A DNA stretch of 64,000 bases, taken from Allofustis seminis DSM 15817 (GTDB lineage Bacteria > Bacillota > Bacilli > Lactobacillales > Carnobacteriaceae_A). The notes beneath the pieces are model-generated. The model ran no database searches. It was not told the origin of the DNA and saw nothing but the letters and a program-made list of their open reading frames with translations. A program made the translations under genes and the position numbers. The stretch is taken from contig NZ_KB894080.1 in the NCBI RefSeq assembly GCF_000374325.1, positions 62,001-126,000 on the forward strand. The letters are read 5' to 3'. The number at the start of each line of letters is the position of its first letter. The stretch's first letter is position 1. This document shows positions 1 through 10,118 of the stretch, piece by piece.

Positions 1-154
1 GTTTTCGCAAGGTTCGCGAGGATAAAGTAACCGCCATTTTTTATCTCTAGAGGATAAATTGCATACTATTTTTTTGAACATTTAGCGTTGAAAGCACTTT
101 TTTAATCATAATTTTTGATCTAAAGATGAACTTTCCCAAGTTGGGCAATAACTA
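1..154. other. Left-edge non-coding stretch
   Basis: No credible open reading frame is visible before the first gene. The stretch is AT-rich. It contains a small imperfect palindrome around 40-58 (ttatc, tctaga core, ggataa) that could be part of a terminator or operator belonging to a gene left of the window. I cannot assign a role. Confidence 0.4.
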
Positions 155-163
155 TGGTATAAT
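155..163 (+). promoter_or_regulatory. Extended -10 promoter for the YoaK-like gene
   Basis: TGG followed by TATAAT (158-163) forms an extended -10 element. No good -35 hexamer lies 16-18 bases upstream, which is common when TGn is present. The gene's ribosome binding site (ggagg) follows at about 184-190. Confidence 0.5.
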
Positions 164-198
164 AGCTAATATGAAATACGTATGGAGGAGGGAACTGT

Positions 199-864
199 TT
201 GGATCGTCGAGCCAATTTAGAGATTGTTTATACTTATTTATTACATGCATTGGCGGGATTTTTGAATGCCCTAACCATTATGGCATTTGGTAAAATGACT
301 GGTGTAATGACTGGCAATATGAGTAGTATGATCATTTTAGGATTTGCCGGAGAAAAACATGCTGCCTTAGTCCTTCTCTTTTATGTATTTTGCTATTTTT
401 TAGGCAGTATGATTGTTGGATTCCTAAGCCAATTTCATATTTCACACCAAGTGCGCGATTTGGATTTTTTTGGTTTTCATTTATTATTTGCAGCACTTTT
501 TACATTATTCTGGTTTTTAACGGATTCTATCGTGCTAAGTATCTCGGTGGTCGCTGTAAGATTAGGAATGCAAAACGCTTTTCCTCTCCCAAGTCGCCAC
601 AAACGGATCCGTACAACTTCGATGACGGGCCTGTTGACAGAGATTGGAATATTGATGGGGGGCCTGCTGAGAGGGAGCCATCTTGTAAATATTCGTTCGC
701 TAACTTTTAACATTTTATATTTGCTTACTTTTTTCCTTGGAACATCCATTTCAGCACTCATTCATTATAAAACGCATTTTTCCGTCCTTCTTGTAGGAAT
801 TGTGTTGGAGCTGCTCGCTGCTGCATTTTGTTACCGGCTGAGTTCCATTGAACAAGATGAATAA
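199..864 (+). CDS. YoaK/DUF1275-family membrane protein
   Basis: This 221-residue integral membrane protein has about six hydrophobic segments and conserved features of the DUF1275 (YoaK) family. These include an N-terminal GxxxAxTxxxFG-like stretch, the MTGNMSS motif near residues 37-43 and the TTSMTGLLTEIG motif near residues 138-149. The family's function is unknown; it is generally described as a transporter-like membrane protein. The start is TTG at 199, chosen because a ggaggag ribosome binding site lies about 8 bases upstream. The gene stands alone between its own promoter and terminator. The family call is good, the role is not known. Confidence 0.75.
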   Translation: MDRRANLEIVYTYLLHALAGFLNALTIMAFGKMTGVMTGNMSSMIILGFAGEKHAALVLLFYVFCYFLGSMIVGFLSQFHISHQVRDLDFFGFHLLFAALFTLFWFLTDSIVLSISVVAVRLGMQNAFPLPSRHKRIRTTSMTGLLTEIGILMGGLLRGSHLVNIRSLTFNILYLLTFFLGTSISALIHYKTHFSVLLVGIVLELLAAAFCYRLSSIEQDE

Positions 865-867
865 TCG

Positions 868-890
868 TAGCGGGGAAGCCCGCTATTTTT
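868..890 (+). terminator. Rho-independent terminator after the YoaK-like gene
   Basis: A 7-bp stem (tagcggg / cccgcta) with a four-base loop is followed by a T run. It begins four bases after the stop codon. Confidence 0.75.
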
Positions 891-940
891 GTGTCATTTT
901 TTGAATCATTTTGTGCTAGTCAATATAGTGCCAAAATAAA

Positions 941-975
941 AAAAGACTCATCTTTAAAGATGAGTCTTTTTTATT
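941..975 (-). terminator. Terminator after the YtxH gene
   Basis: A perfect 15-bp inverted repeat spans 941-970. It has A-rich and T-rich flanks on both sides, so it can end transcription of the minus-strand YtxH gene and back up the terminator of the plus-strand gene. Confidence 0.8.
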
Positions 976-979
976 TTAT

Positions 980-1456
980 TTATTTTGTTGCTTTTTCGAC
1001 ATCTTTTTTGACATCTTTTGCTTCTTTTTTAACATCTTCAGCAATTTTTCCAGCTTCTTTTTTAGCTGTTTCAGCAGTTTTCATTGCATCTTTTTTGAGT
1101 TCTTCTACTGCTTTTGTTGCTTCATCTAGGCCTTCGTTTACTTTGCCTTTTACTTGTTCTGCAAGTTCATTTGCACTTTTACCCACTTCTTTTGCAGATT
1201 TTTCAAAGGAGTCGCGCAATTCTTTGCTAGAATCCACAAGGGAGACACGAATATCTTCTGCTGCTTCTTTGGTTGCTTTTCCAAGTTCTGTTCCTTTTTC
1301 AGCTGCAAGGGATGCATATTCTTTACCTTGCTCTTTCAATTCATTCATTTTATCCGTAAGTTCTGCGCGTGTTTCTTCACCGCTTTTTGGAGCGAATAAT
1401 ACTCCAAGTACAAATCCTGCAAGTGCGCCTTGTACAAATGCGAACACTTTTTTCAT
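980..1456 (-). CDS. YtxH-domain general stress-like protein
   Basis: This protein of about 158 residues opens with a short hydrophobic helix containing the YtxH hallmark (GxLAGFVLGVLFAPKSGEETR, residues about 11-31). The rest is a long, charged, Lys/Glu/Ala-rich amphipathic helix with repeated AxxVKKEAxxV-like units. YtxH proteins are small membrane-associated stress proteins of unknown mechanism, and the tail resembles LEA-like repeats. The start at 1456 is set by a ggaggcgataaac ribosome binding site; an in-frame TTG at 1471 lies on the Shine-Dalgarno itself and is rejected. A second, shorter YtxH protein is encoded at 37170. Confidence 0.8.
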   Translation of the reverse strand: MKKVFAFVQGALAGFVLGVLFAPKSGEETRAELTDKMNELKEQGKEYASLAAEKGTELGKATKEAAEDIRVSLVDSSKELRDSFEKSAKEVGKSANELAEQVKGKVNEGLDEATKAVEELKKDAMKTAETAKKEAGKIAEDVKKEAKDVKKDVEKATK

Positions 1457-1626
1457 GTTTATCGCCTCCAATTATTTATATATTCATTATAAATAAAATA
1501 AGTGCTAAAGTGTAGGAAAATCTTCTAAAATAGACAATTTCAACGGAAAATTTAAGTTTTTTTAATCTTTATCGCCTATAGTACATGATATCTGTGAAAC
1601 TTTAGGAAATTTTGGAGGAATAGCAA

Positions 1627-2808
1627 ATGAAGATTGGAATTGAGAAAATAAGTTTTTTTACACCCCCTTTTTATATTGAAATGAAACATCTTGCACAAGC
1701 ACGTGATGTTGACCCTGCCAAGTACACCATTGGTATTGGACAAGACCAGATGGCCGTCAGTCCTGTGCATTATGATGCCGTCGCCTTAGCCATCAATGCA
1801 GGGATCAGCCTTGATTTGACCGCGGCAGATAAAGCAGAAATTGATACGATTATTTTGGCAACTGAATCAGGAGTAGATCATTCAAAATCAGGAAGTACCT
1901 GGATTCATAGAGCGCTCGGTATCCAACCGCATGCACGTGCCATTGAAATGAAACAAGCATGCTACAGTGCTACAGCTGCGATTCGTTTGGCAATGGGACA
2001 TATTAGTCTGCATCCTGATAAAAAAGTCTTAGTCATTGCTAGCGACATTGCCAATTATGGCATACATACTCCAGGGGAGCCGACACAAGGTGCTGGTGCG
2101 GTCGCAATGCTTCTATCAAGTGATGCTAAAATTATGGCCTTTGATACCCAGAGTGTTCCTTATACTGTTGAAATTTCTGATTTTTGGCGTCCGCTCTATT
2201 CCGATACACCTTTCGTTGATGGAAAATATTCAAACCAAGCCTATGTTGAAACATTCCAAGGGGCATGGAATGGATACAAAGCACTCACTGGTCGAGTAGC
2301 GACAGATTTTGATGCACTTCTTTTCCATGTACCTTATACGAAAATGGGCAAAAAAACATTACAGTCGCTTGCCGCTACGGGTGATTTGACTGATGAGACA
2401 CTTTCAACATTCACTGCCATTTATGATGAAGCAGTTATCTATAATCGCCGCGTTGGGAATTTATATACAGGAAGTCTTTATCTAAGCTTGATCTCTTTCT
2501 TGGAACAAGCTGAAGCCGCACGTGCAGGTGCACGCATTGGAATGTTCAGTTATGGCTCAGGTGCAGTAGGTGAATTCTTTGCTGGTGAATTAATGCCCAA
2601 CTTTGAAACATATCTGCAAAAAGAACGGCATGAACAATTGCTTGACCACCGATTCTTACTTGATATTCCCACTTATGAAATGGTACTATCCGAGCGTATC
2701 GCAGTCGATGAAGCGGGTAACTGGTTGGCGGATACTTCACTTGGTCGCCCAGGACAAGTCGTGCTCGAAAAAATCAGCGCCCACAAACGCTACTATAAAA
2801 TGATTTAA
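1627..2808 (+). CDS. mvaS: Hydroxymethylglutaryl-CoA synthase
   Basis: The enzyme condenses acetoacetyl-CoA with acetyl-CoA to HMG-CoA, the second step of the mevalonate route to isopentenyl diphosphate. The 393-residue length matches bacterial HMG-CoA synthases. The nucleophile Cys112 sits in KQACYSATAA, and the N-terminal GIEKISFFTPP and the LFHVPYTKMGKK region (His in the active site) are typical. The start at 1627 follows ttggaggaatagcaa. It is followed after 48 bases by the thiolase gene that supplies its substrate, and the reductase for the next step is encoded convergently at 4622-5947. Confidence 0.95.
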   Translation: MKIGIEKISFFTPPFYIEMKHLAQARDVDPAKYTIGIGQDQMAVSPVHYDAVALAINAGISLDLTAADKAEIDTIILATESGVDHSKSGSTWIHRALGIQPHARAIEMKQACYSATAAIRLAMGHISLHPDKKVLVIASDIANYGIHTPGEPTQGAGAVAMLLSSDAKIMAFDTQSVPYTVEISDFWRPLYSDTPFVDGKYSNQAYVETFQGAWNGYKALTGRVATDFDALLFHVPYTKMGKKTLQSLAATGDLTDETLSTFTAIYDEAVIYNRRVGNLYTGSLYLSLISFLEQAEAARAGARIGMFSYGSGAVGEFFAGELMPNFETYLQKERHEQLLDHRFLLDIPTYEMVLSERIAVDEAGNWLADTSLGRPGQVVLEKISAHKRYYKMI

Positions 2809-2856
2809 TTCATTGCCCTCATCTTATAAAAAATATGAAGAAAGAGAGAAAAAGTC

Positions 2857-4101
2857 ATGAGTCAAAACCAAATGCCACCCATCCAAAATCATCCCCGCAT
2901 CTTCATTGTAGGGGCTAAGCGCACGCCTATCGGTTCTTTTTTAGGTCAGCTTGCCCATTGTACGCCAGCACAATTAGGAACAACTGCCGTTAAAGCTGCT
3001 ATTTCTGCAAGCACTCTTCCACAAGAAATGGTCGATGAAGTCATTATCGGCCATGTGCTCAGTGCTGGCGCTGGCCAAGGTGTTGCACGACAAATTGCAT
3101 TGCATGCTGGATGTCGCGAAAACTCTATTGCGAGCAGTGTCAATATGGTCTGCGGTAGTGGTTTGAAAGCTGTAATGAATGGATGGCTGAGCTTACAGAT
3201 GGGAATGAATGATGCAGTCGTTGCTGGAGGAGTTGAAGCAATGAGCCAAGCACCTTTTTTATTGCCTGCAATGCGCAGTGGTAATAAGCTTGGGCACACT
3301 ACTGCTTGTGACAGTATCATTAATGATGGACTGACAGATGCTTTTGAACAAATTCATATGGGCATAACGGCCGAAAAAGTTGCAGCCAAATATCATATCT
3401 CACGCCAAATGCAAGATACTTTTGCGCTAGCAAGTCAGAAAAAAGCCATTCAAGCACAAGATGCTGGATACTTCAATGATGAAATTGTTCCAATCGAAGC
3501 AAAAATTGGACGCAACATTGAATATGTAATGGCAGATGAATATATTAATCGTCAGACATCACAGGAAAAATTAGCCGCTTTACGCCCCGTTTTTCAAAAA
3601 GATGGAACTGTAACAGCAGGAAATGCTTCTGGCATCAATGATGGTGCTAGTGCCACTGTCCTTGTGCATGAGCAGATGCTTGAGCAATTAGCTATCCCTC
3701 CTCTTGTAGAAATTGTAGCCATGTCTCAAGTTGGGGTCGCACCTCAGCTTATGGGAATGGGGCCTGTACCAGCTATCCTCTCCATTTTAGAAAAAACAGG
3801 GCTCACCCTTTCAGACATTGGTACTTTTGAATTGAATGAAGCTTTTGCAGCGCAGAGTGTCGCTGTCATTCAGCAATTAGCACAGAAAGCAGACATGGAA
3901 GAAGCCGATCTTTTAAAAAGAGTCAACCCGTACGGCGGAGCCATTGCACTGGGTCATCCGCTCGGCGCAAGTGGGAACCGCATCTTAGTCACCTTGATTC
4001 ATCGTATGAAACGCGAACATTTAAAATATGGCATCGCCAGTCTATGTGTCGGCGGTGGAATGGGCATCGCAATCTTAGTGCGCAATTGTGAAAATATCTA
4101 A
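2857..4101 (+). CDS. Acetyl-CoA C-acetyltransferase (thiolase)
   Basis: This 414-residue biosynthetic-type thiolase joins two acetyl-CoA to acetoacetyl-CoA, feeding MvaS. The acyl-accepting Cys99 is in NMVCGSGLKA, and the C-terminal catalytic motifs GHPLGASGNR and LCVGGGMG are present. It carries about 12 extra N-terminal residues before the usual IFIVGAKRTPIG start of the fold. The Shine-Dalgarno (agagaga) is weak. In Enterococcus this domain is fused to HMG-CoA reductase as MvaE; here it is free-standing and the reductase is a separate minus-strand gene. Confidence 0.93.
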   Translation: MSQNQMPPIQNHPRIFIVGAKRTPIGSFLGQLAHCTPAQLGTTAVKAAISASTLPQEMVDEVIIGHVLSAGAGQGVARQIALHAGCRENSIASSVNMVCGSGLKAVMNGWLSLQMGMNDAVVAGGVEAMSQAPFLLPAMRSGNKLGHTTACDSIINDGLTDAFEQIHMGITAEKVAAKYHISRQMQDTFALASQKKAIQAQDAGYFNDEIVPIEAKIGRNIEYVMADEYINRQTSQEKLAALRPVFQKDGTVTAGNASGINDGASATVLVHEQMLEQLAIPPLVEIVAMSQVGVAPQLMGMGPVPAILSILEKTGLTLSDIGTFELNEAFAAQSVAVIQQLAQKADMEEADLLKRVNPYGGAIALGHPLGASGNRILVTLIHRMKREHLKYGIASLCVGGGMGIAILVRNCENI

Positions 4102-4140
4102 TGGCTCACACCCTCACTTGCAACATACTTAAAAATAAAT

Positions 4141-4197
4141 AAAATCGGACAATGGTGAATGCCTATCTTTTGATGACATACCACTGTCCGATTTTTT
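4141..4197. terminator. Bidirectional terminator between thiolase and mscL
   Basis: A 14-bp stem (aatcggacaatggt / accactgtccgatt, one G-U pair) encloses a roughly 23-base loop. It is flanked by A-rich sequence on the left and a T run on the right, so it serves both convergent genes. Confidence 0.8.
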
Positions 4198-4210
4198 GTA
4201 AAAAATTATC

Positions 4211-4603
4211 TTATTGAGCTGATGTTTTTTCCTGTTGTAATAAGTCGCGAATTTCGCGTAAGTAATCTTCGCTTGTCGGTGCTGCTGGCTTCTCCTCTGC
4301 TTCTTCATGATGGTGCAAGGTACGCACTTTGTTGACAGCTTTTAAGATAAAGAATAAAACAAGTGAAATTAATAAAAAGTCAACCAATGCTTGCAAGAAG
4401 ATACCATAAGGAATTGCGGTGCCATTTAATGTGATCGCCATATCTGCCACACTTGCATTCCCTGCAATTGCCGCAATCAATGGCATAATAATGCCTTCAA
4501 CTAATCCATTGACAACGGCTGTAAATGCTGTCCCCATTACAACACCAACGGCCAGATCCAATATATTCCCTCGCATAATAAATGCTTTAAATTCTTTAAT
4601 CAT
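4211..4603 (-). CDS. mscL: Large-conductance mechanosensitive channel
   Basis: This protein of about 130 residues forms the pentameric pore that opens under membrane tension to release solutes during hypo-osmotic shock. The signature KEFKAFIMRGNILDLAVGVVMG (N-terminal helix and first transmembrane segment) and a second transmembrane segment (FLQALVDFLLISLVLFFIL) are clear. A charged C-terminal helix follows. Two ATG codons overlap at 4606 and 4603; spacing from aaggag favours 4603. It lies just downstream of mvaA (18 bases) and may be cotranscribed with it. Confidence 0.93.
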   Translation of the reverse strand: MIKEFKAFIMRGNILDLAVGVVMGTAFTAVVNGLVEGIIMPLIAAIAGNASVADMAITLNGTAIPYGIFLQALVDFLLISLVLFFILKAVNKVRTLHHHEEAEEKPAAPTSEDYLREIRDLLQQEKTSAQ

Positions 4604-4621
4604 CATATTCTCCTTTTTATT

Positions 4622-5947
4622 TTACAATGTGTGATGTGGTCTTTGCGCTTGAGATGTTTGACGAACGATATTTAGAATGCGTTTTGCTGCTTCGGTGTCA
4701 AGATGTGCTTCTTTTTTCAACAAGGATACAACAGCTGGCACTTCTTCAGGAGAGGCACCGACACTTAAAGCAAGCGAATTCGCCTGCAAACTCATATGCC
4801 CTTTTTGGATGCCTTCTGTCACAAGTGCTAAAAGCGCACTCAAATTCTGACCTAATCCAAGGGATACAGCTAACTCAGCCAATTGCTTAGCAGTAGGATG
4901 TCCTAATATTTCATAGCAAAGCTGGACAGTTGGATGAGAATTAATGGTTCCGCCAAGCGTGCCTAATGTCAGTGGTAAGGTCAGTTGTCCAACAAGTTGC
5001 CCAGCATCATTAGTCGTCCACACCGAAAGTGCCCGATACTGACCACTGCGACTTGCATAAGCATGAGCTCCAGCTTCGACAGCGCGCGTATCATTTCCAC
5101 TGGCAAGAACAAGTGCTGTTACACCATTCATAATGCCTTTATTATGTGTTACTGCACGATAAGGATCGACTGCTGCAAATTGTCCAGCTTTAACAATTGC
5201 ATCGCGAACCCATTCCCCTGAATATTGACCACGTGCTAAATATTCTGGCGAAATTGTACAAGTTGCGGTAACAAGTGCCTCAGTAGCATAATTGGACAAA
5301 ATACCCATCAATGCTTCAGCTCCAATTAGTTGCTGGACATATATTTTAATGCCTTCCATCATTGTATTCACAATATTAGCGCCCATCGCTTCTAATGTAT
5401 CTACATGTAAGTGCATGACAAGCAGCTCTGGCGTGGCAAAGGTCTTATCAGCTGGCAAAATGCGAACCTTTACTTCTCTTGCACCTCCACCGCGAGAAAC
5501 AATGCTTGGGTGTGATGCATTAGCTAACTGAATAATTTCTTCTGTATGTTGCATCAGCACTTGGGAAGCAGCGGCACTATCTTTCACATCAAAAAATGCT
5601 AACTGCCCCACCACTAAACGCTTAGGAAATGTCGTATGAAATCCGCCACTTTGGCTAATAATTTTGCCTGCATGGCTAGCTGCCGCAATAACAGATGGTT
5701 CCTCAGTGACCATTGGCAGTACATATTCTTGCCCATTAATAACATAATTCAGTGCAACGCCTAATGGTATCTCAAAGTTCGTAAGATAATTTTCGATCAT
5801 ATGATCGGCCACTGACGGCTCAAGATGAATGCTTCGACTCTCAAGATATTCATATGTCTTTTGGGATATAACTTCTGCTTCATATAGTGCATGCAATTTC
5901 TCAGCATGACTTTTTTTATAAAATTGCTGCAAAAATTCTTTTTTCAA
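4622..5947 (-). CDS. mvaA: Hydroxymethylglutaryl-CoA reductase, class II
   Basis: The enzyme reduces HMG-CoA to mevalonate. The 441 residues carry the class II catalytic set: Glu52 in IENYLTNFEIPLG, Lys270 in THNKGIMNG, Asp286 in LASGNDTRAVEAG and a C-terminal His384 in KGHMSLQ. The NIVNTMMEG nucleotide-site region is also present. The start is TTG at 5947, preceded by aggaggggcctt; no ATG is suitably placed. It completes the mevalonate-forming trio with mvaS and the thiolase, but is on the opposite strand and so separately controlled. Confidence 0.94.
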   Translation of the reverse strand: MKKEFLQQFYKKSHAEKLHALYEAEVISQKTYEYLESRSIHLEPSVADHMIENYLTNFEIPLGVALNYVINGQEYVLPMVTEEPSVIAAASHAGKIISQSGGFHTTFPKRLVVGQLAFFDVKDSAAASQVLMQHTEEIIQLANASHPSIVSRGGGAREVKVRILPADKTFATPELLVMHLHVDTLEAMGANIVNTMMEGIKIYVQQLIGAEALMGILSNYATEALVTATCTISPEYLARGQYSGEWVRDAIVKAGQFAAVDPYRAVTHNKGIMNGVTALVLASGNDTRAVEAGAHAYASRSGQYRALSVWTTNDAGQLVGQLTLPLTLGTLGGTINSHPTVQLCYEILGHPTAKQLAELAVSLGLGQNLSALLALVTEGIQKGHMSLQANSLALSVGASPEEVPAVVSLLKKEAHLDTEAAKRILNIVRQTSQAQRPHHTL

Positions 5948-6163
5948 AAGGCCCCTCCTTTTTCATTATTTCCTTTATTATGCTGGAATTTGTGTGATTT
6001 TAAAAGTAACGGGTTTTAAATTTTAAAAAAGTAAGGGCTTTCATGTGAAAAAATAATAACTTTCCAGTATGATAGCAGAGGTTAGATTTCACGAACTAAA
6101 AAGATTTTTGCCTAATAAAAGCGCAAAACTTTTTTAGCCTAGTTGAAATTATTAACCGAGATG

Positions 6164-6192
6164 TTGAGTTTTGCTGTAAAGTTTGTTATTAT
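6164..6192 (+). promoter_or_regulatory. Promoter of the alcohol dehydrogenase gene
   Basis: TTGAGT (6164-6169) and TATTAT (6187-6192) are separated by 17 bases, a good vegetative sigma-factor promoter about 33 bases before the start codon. Confidence 0.65.
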
Positions 6193-6224
6193 TATCACGA
6201 GATTTAAAAAAAGGAGAGGGAAAA

Positions 6225-7247
6225 ATGACCCATAAAATTAAAGCAATTGTGGCAACAGCCGATCACAAAGCGGAAGTTATCGAAAAAGAAATGCGTCCGC
6301 TCGAATATGGTGAAGCACTCCTAGATATGGAATGCTGCGGTGTATGCCACACCGACTTACACGTTAAAAATGCCGACTTCGGTGATGTTACCGGACGTGT
6401 CCTTGGTCATGAAGGAATCGGCATTGTCAAAGAAGTCGGACCTGGTGTTACTTCATTGAAAGTCGGCGACCGCGCAAGTGTCGCATGGTTCTTTGAAGGT
6501 TGTGGCCACTGTGAATATTGTGGTACTGGTCGTGAGACACTTTGCCGCAGTGTTAAAAATGCTGGCTATACAGCAGATGGTGGTATGGCAGAAGAAGTCA
6601 TTGTTACCGCAGACTATGCAGTAAAAGTTCCAGACGGATTAGACCCTGCCGCTGCAAGCTCCATTACATGTGCAGGTGTTACTTGCTACAAAGCGATCAA
6701 AGAAGCACATTTAAATGCTGGACAATGGATTTTAATTTCTGGCATGGGTGGACTTGGAAACTTAGCACTCCAATATGCTAAAAATGTCTTCAACTTAAAA
6801 GTTGTTGCAGTTGATGTTAATGATGGCCAACTTGAATTTGCTAAAGAATATGGTGCCGACATTTGCATTAATCCACTTAAAACAGATGTAGCTGAATTTG
6901 TCCAAAAAGAATTAGGTGGCGTTCATGGTGCTGTCGTAACGGCTGTCGCAAAATCTGCCTTTAACGATGCCGTTGGCGCCGTTCGTGCAGGTGCTCGCGT
7001 TGTTGCAGTTGGACTCCCAAGTGCCGCAATGGATCTATCCATTCCACGCCTTGTACTAGATGGTATCCAAGTTGTTGGTTCTCTCGTTGGAACACGTGAA
7101 GATCTGAAAGAAGCGTTCCAATTCGGTGCTGAAGGAAAAGTTGTACCAAATTGTGAAATGCGCCCAATGGAAGATATTAATGATATTTTTGATGAAATGG
7201 AACGCGGAGAAATTCGTGGTCGCATGGTTATCGATCTTAAAAATTAA
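6225..7247 (+). CDS. adhP: Zinc-dependent alcohol dehydrogenase, AdhP type
   Basis: This 340-residue medium-chain dehydrogenase interconverts primary alcohols and aldehydes with NAD(H). Visible features are the catalytic zinc ligands in [10 protein letters not shown] and LGHEGIG, and the structural zinc cluster [16 protein letters not shown]. The nucleotide-binding [14 protein letters not shown] and a following acidic residue (VVAVDVND) favour NAD. The start at 6225 follows aaaggagagggaaaa; the 14 codons upstream in frame are untranslated leader. It is monocistronic, between its own promoter and a strong terminator. Confidence 0.92.
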   Translation: MTHKIKAIVATADHKAEVIEKEMRPLEYGEALLDMECCGVCHTDLHVKNADFGDVTGRVLGHEGIGIVKEVGPGVTSLKVGDRASVAWFFEGCGHCEYCGTGRETLCRSVKNAGYTADGGMAEEVIVTADYAVKVPDGLDPAAASSITCAGVTCYKAIKEAHLNAGQWILISGMGGLGNLALQYAKNVFNLKVVAVDVNDGQLEFAKEYGADICINPLKTDVAEFVQKELGGVHGAVVTAVAKSAFNDAVGAVRAGARVVAVGLPSAAMDLSIPRLVLDGIQVVGSLVGTREDLKEAFQFGAEGKVVPNCEMRPMEDINDIFDEMERGEIRGRMVIDLKN

Positions 7248-7268
7248 TCATCTCCTCATAATTTAAAT

Positions 7269-7337
7269 AAAAAAGCTCTGCAACTGAACACTTAGACTCT
7301 CACAAGTGAGTTTGTAAAGTGCCATTGCGAGCTTTTT
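7269..7337. terminator. Bidirectional terminator between adhP and glpK
   Basis: A long stem (aaaaagctc-gcaa / ttgc-gagcttttt, one bulged base) has an extra hairpin at its apex (actctcac / gtgagt). A and T runs on the two sides let it serve both convergent genes. Confidence 0.75.
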
Positions 7338-7369
7338 CTTTTTATATTTGAATGCTAGCTTATATTTTT

Positions 7370-8950
<1,581 letters not shown>

Positions 8951-8995
8951 TCATTTATGTCAATGGATATATTAATAAAGCACACGATTAACAAT

Positions 8996-9026
8996 TAAAA
9001 AACAGACTGTGCTTCCACAATCTGTT
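8996..9026 (-). terminator. Terminator of the glycolipid gene cluster
   Basis: On the minus strand an 11-bp stem (aacagattgtg / cacagtctgtt) with a gaag loop is followed by six T residues. It lies 55 bases after the last gene of the cluster. Confidence 0.8.
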
Positions 9027-9080
9027 ATAATGCCATTTCTTTAAAATAAGAGATGCGCGTTATCCTGCGCATATTGCGCC

Positions 9081-10094
9081 TTATCTTCGTTCTTGAGCAA
9101 TTTTAAGGGCGCGCTGATAGCAGCTGCGCAATTGATGCCCAATTTTTCCGATACTTTTTTCAGAGACTTTTGCATAGCCTGCCTGCGTTAAATCGGGGAG
9201 CTCTTGATTGAGTATGCCAATAATAGTCTGTTCCAAGTCTGCTAGATCCTTGAATTTATATAGATGCTTATTCGCCTCATAATCATCAAACACTGGCAAG
9301 TCGCGCACAATGGTCGGAATACGGCTAGCCAAAGCTTCCAGCAGCACAATGCCTTCTGTCTCTTCATATGTTGGGAAAAGATAAAGATCTGCCACTTGAT
9401 AGGCAACACGAACAATTTCCCGGTCAACATATCCCGCAAAACGCAAATTTTCCAGACGTGTACTTAAAGCTTGACGGGTCTGTTCATCAAGCACTTTTGG
9501 ATCAGTATAGCCAAACCAAATAAATTGCACTTCTGGCAATCGCCGCGCCAACTCGATAAAATCAAATAGCCCTTTACGCTTAATTTGAAGACCGACCGAA
9601 ATAATCAGTGGTCGATTCTCATCGAGGACATAAAAAGCACGAAATTTCTTCATTTCATAATCGGTAGCATGCCAGAAGTTTAGGTCAATCCCGTTAGAAA
9701 TTGACTCAATTGGAGCATGCAAACCATAGGACTGAAGTAAACTTTTTGAATATTCAGTCGGTGTTAAGAGCAAATCTGCCGTTCCATAACATTTCTCCAA
9801 CCATTTGCGAAATAATGGAGCAACCGTATTAGAGTAGCGGAAAGAATCTTTGAAATCTTCAGCCGTTGAATGTGCATGGTAGACAACCGCTTTACCTTGA
9901 CGGCGAGCTTTTTTAGCAAGATAGTAAGAGTTTGGGAATATTGTATTAATATGGACCACATCCCAGTCCTTTGTATCGGTGAGTGTATAAGGGATATGTT
10001 CTTTTTCAAGCGCAGCTTGCTGATGATAGAGTGCACGACCGACACCACTTTGTTTTATTTTTTCTTGAAAATCACTATGTAGGTATACTTTCAT
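9081..10094 (-). CDS. GT4-family glycosyltransferase, probable second-step glycolipid synthase
   Basis: This 337-residue GT-B-fold glycosyltransferase of family 4 has a short N-terminal acceptor domain and the nucleotide-sugar domain signature EETEGIVLLEALASRIPTIV (E-x7-E motif, about residues 240-260). Its place downstream of the diacylglycerol glucosyltransferase-like gene at 10999 matches the LafA-LafB (BgsB-BgsA) pair. Those proteins build the dihexosyl-diacylglycerol anchor of lipoteichoic acid, so the product probably adds the second sugar. It is the last gene of a three-gene run that includes a TVP38-type protein. Family is certain; the exact donor sugar and linkage are inference. Confidence 0.72.
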   Translation of the reverse strand: MKVYLHSDFQEKIKQSGVGRALYHQQAALEKEHIPYTLTDTKDWDVVHINTIFPNSYYLAKKARRQGKAVVYHAHSTAEDFKDSFRYSNTVAPLFRKWLEKCYGTADLLLTPTEYSKSLLQSYGLHAPIESISNGIDLNFWHATDYEMKKFRAFYVLDENRPLIISVGLQIKRKGLFDFIELARRLPEVQFIWFGYTDPKVLDEQTRQALSTRLENLRFAGYVDREIVRVAYQVADLYLFPTYEETEGIVLLEALASRIPTIVRDLPVFDDYEANKHLYKFKDLADLEQTIIGILNQELPDLTQAGYAKVSEKSIGKIGHQLRSCYQRALKIAQERR

Positions 10095-10118
10095 GCCTTT
10101 CCCTCTATTCCATTTGAT

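Noticed and set aside
891-1496. A 201-codon plus-strand open frame opposite the YtxH gene
   Set aside because: It is Ser/Phe/Ala-rich, the antisense image of the Lys/Glu/Ala-rich YtxH protein, and has no ribosome binding site. The minus-strand gene has a good start, motif and terminator.
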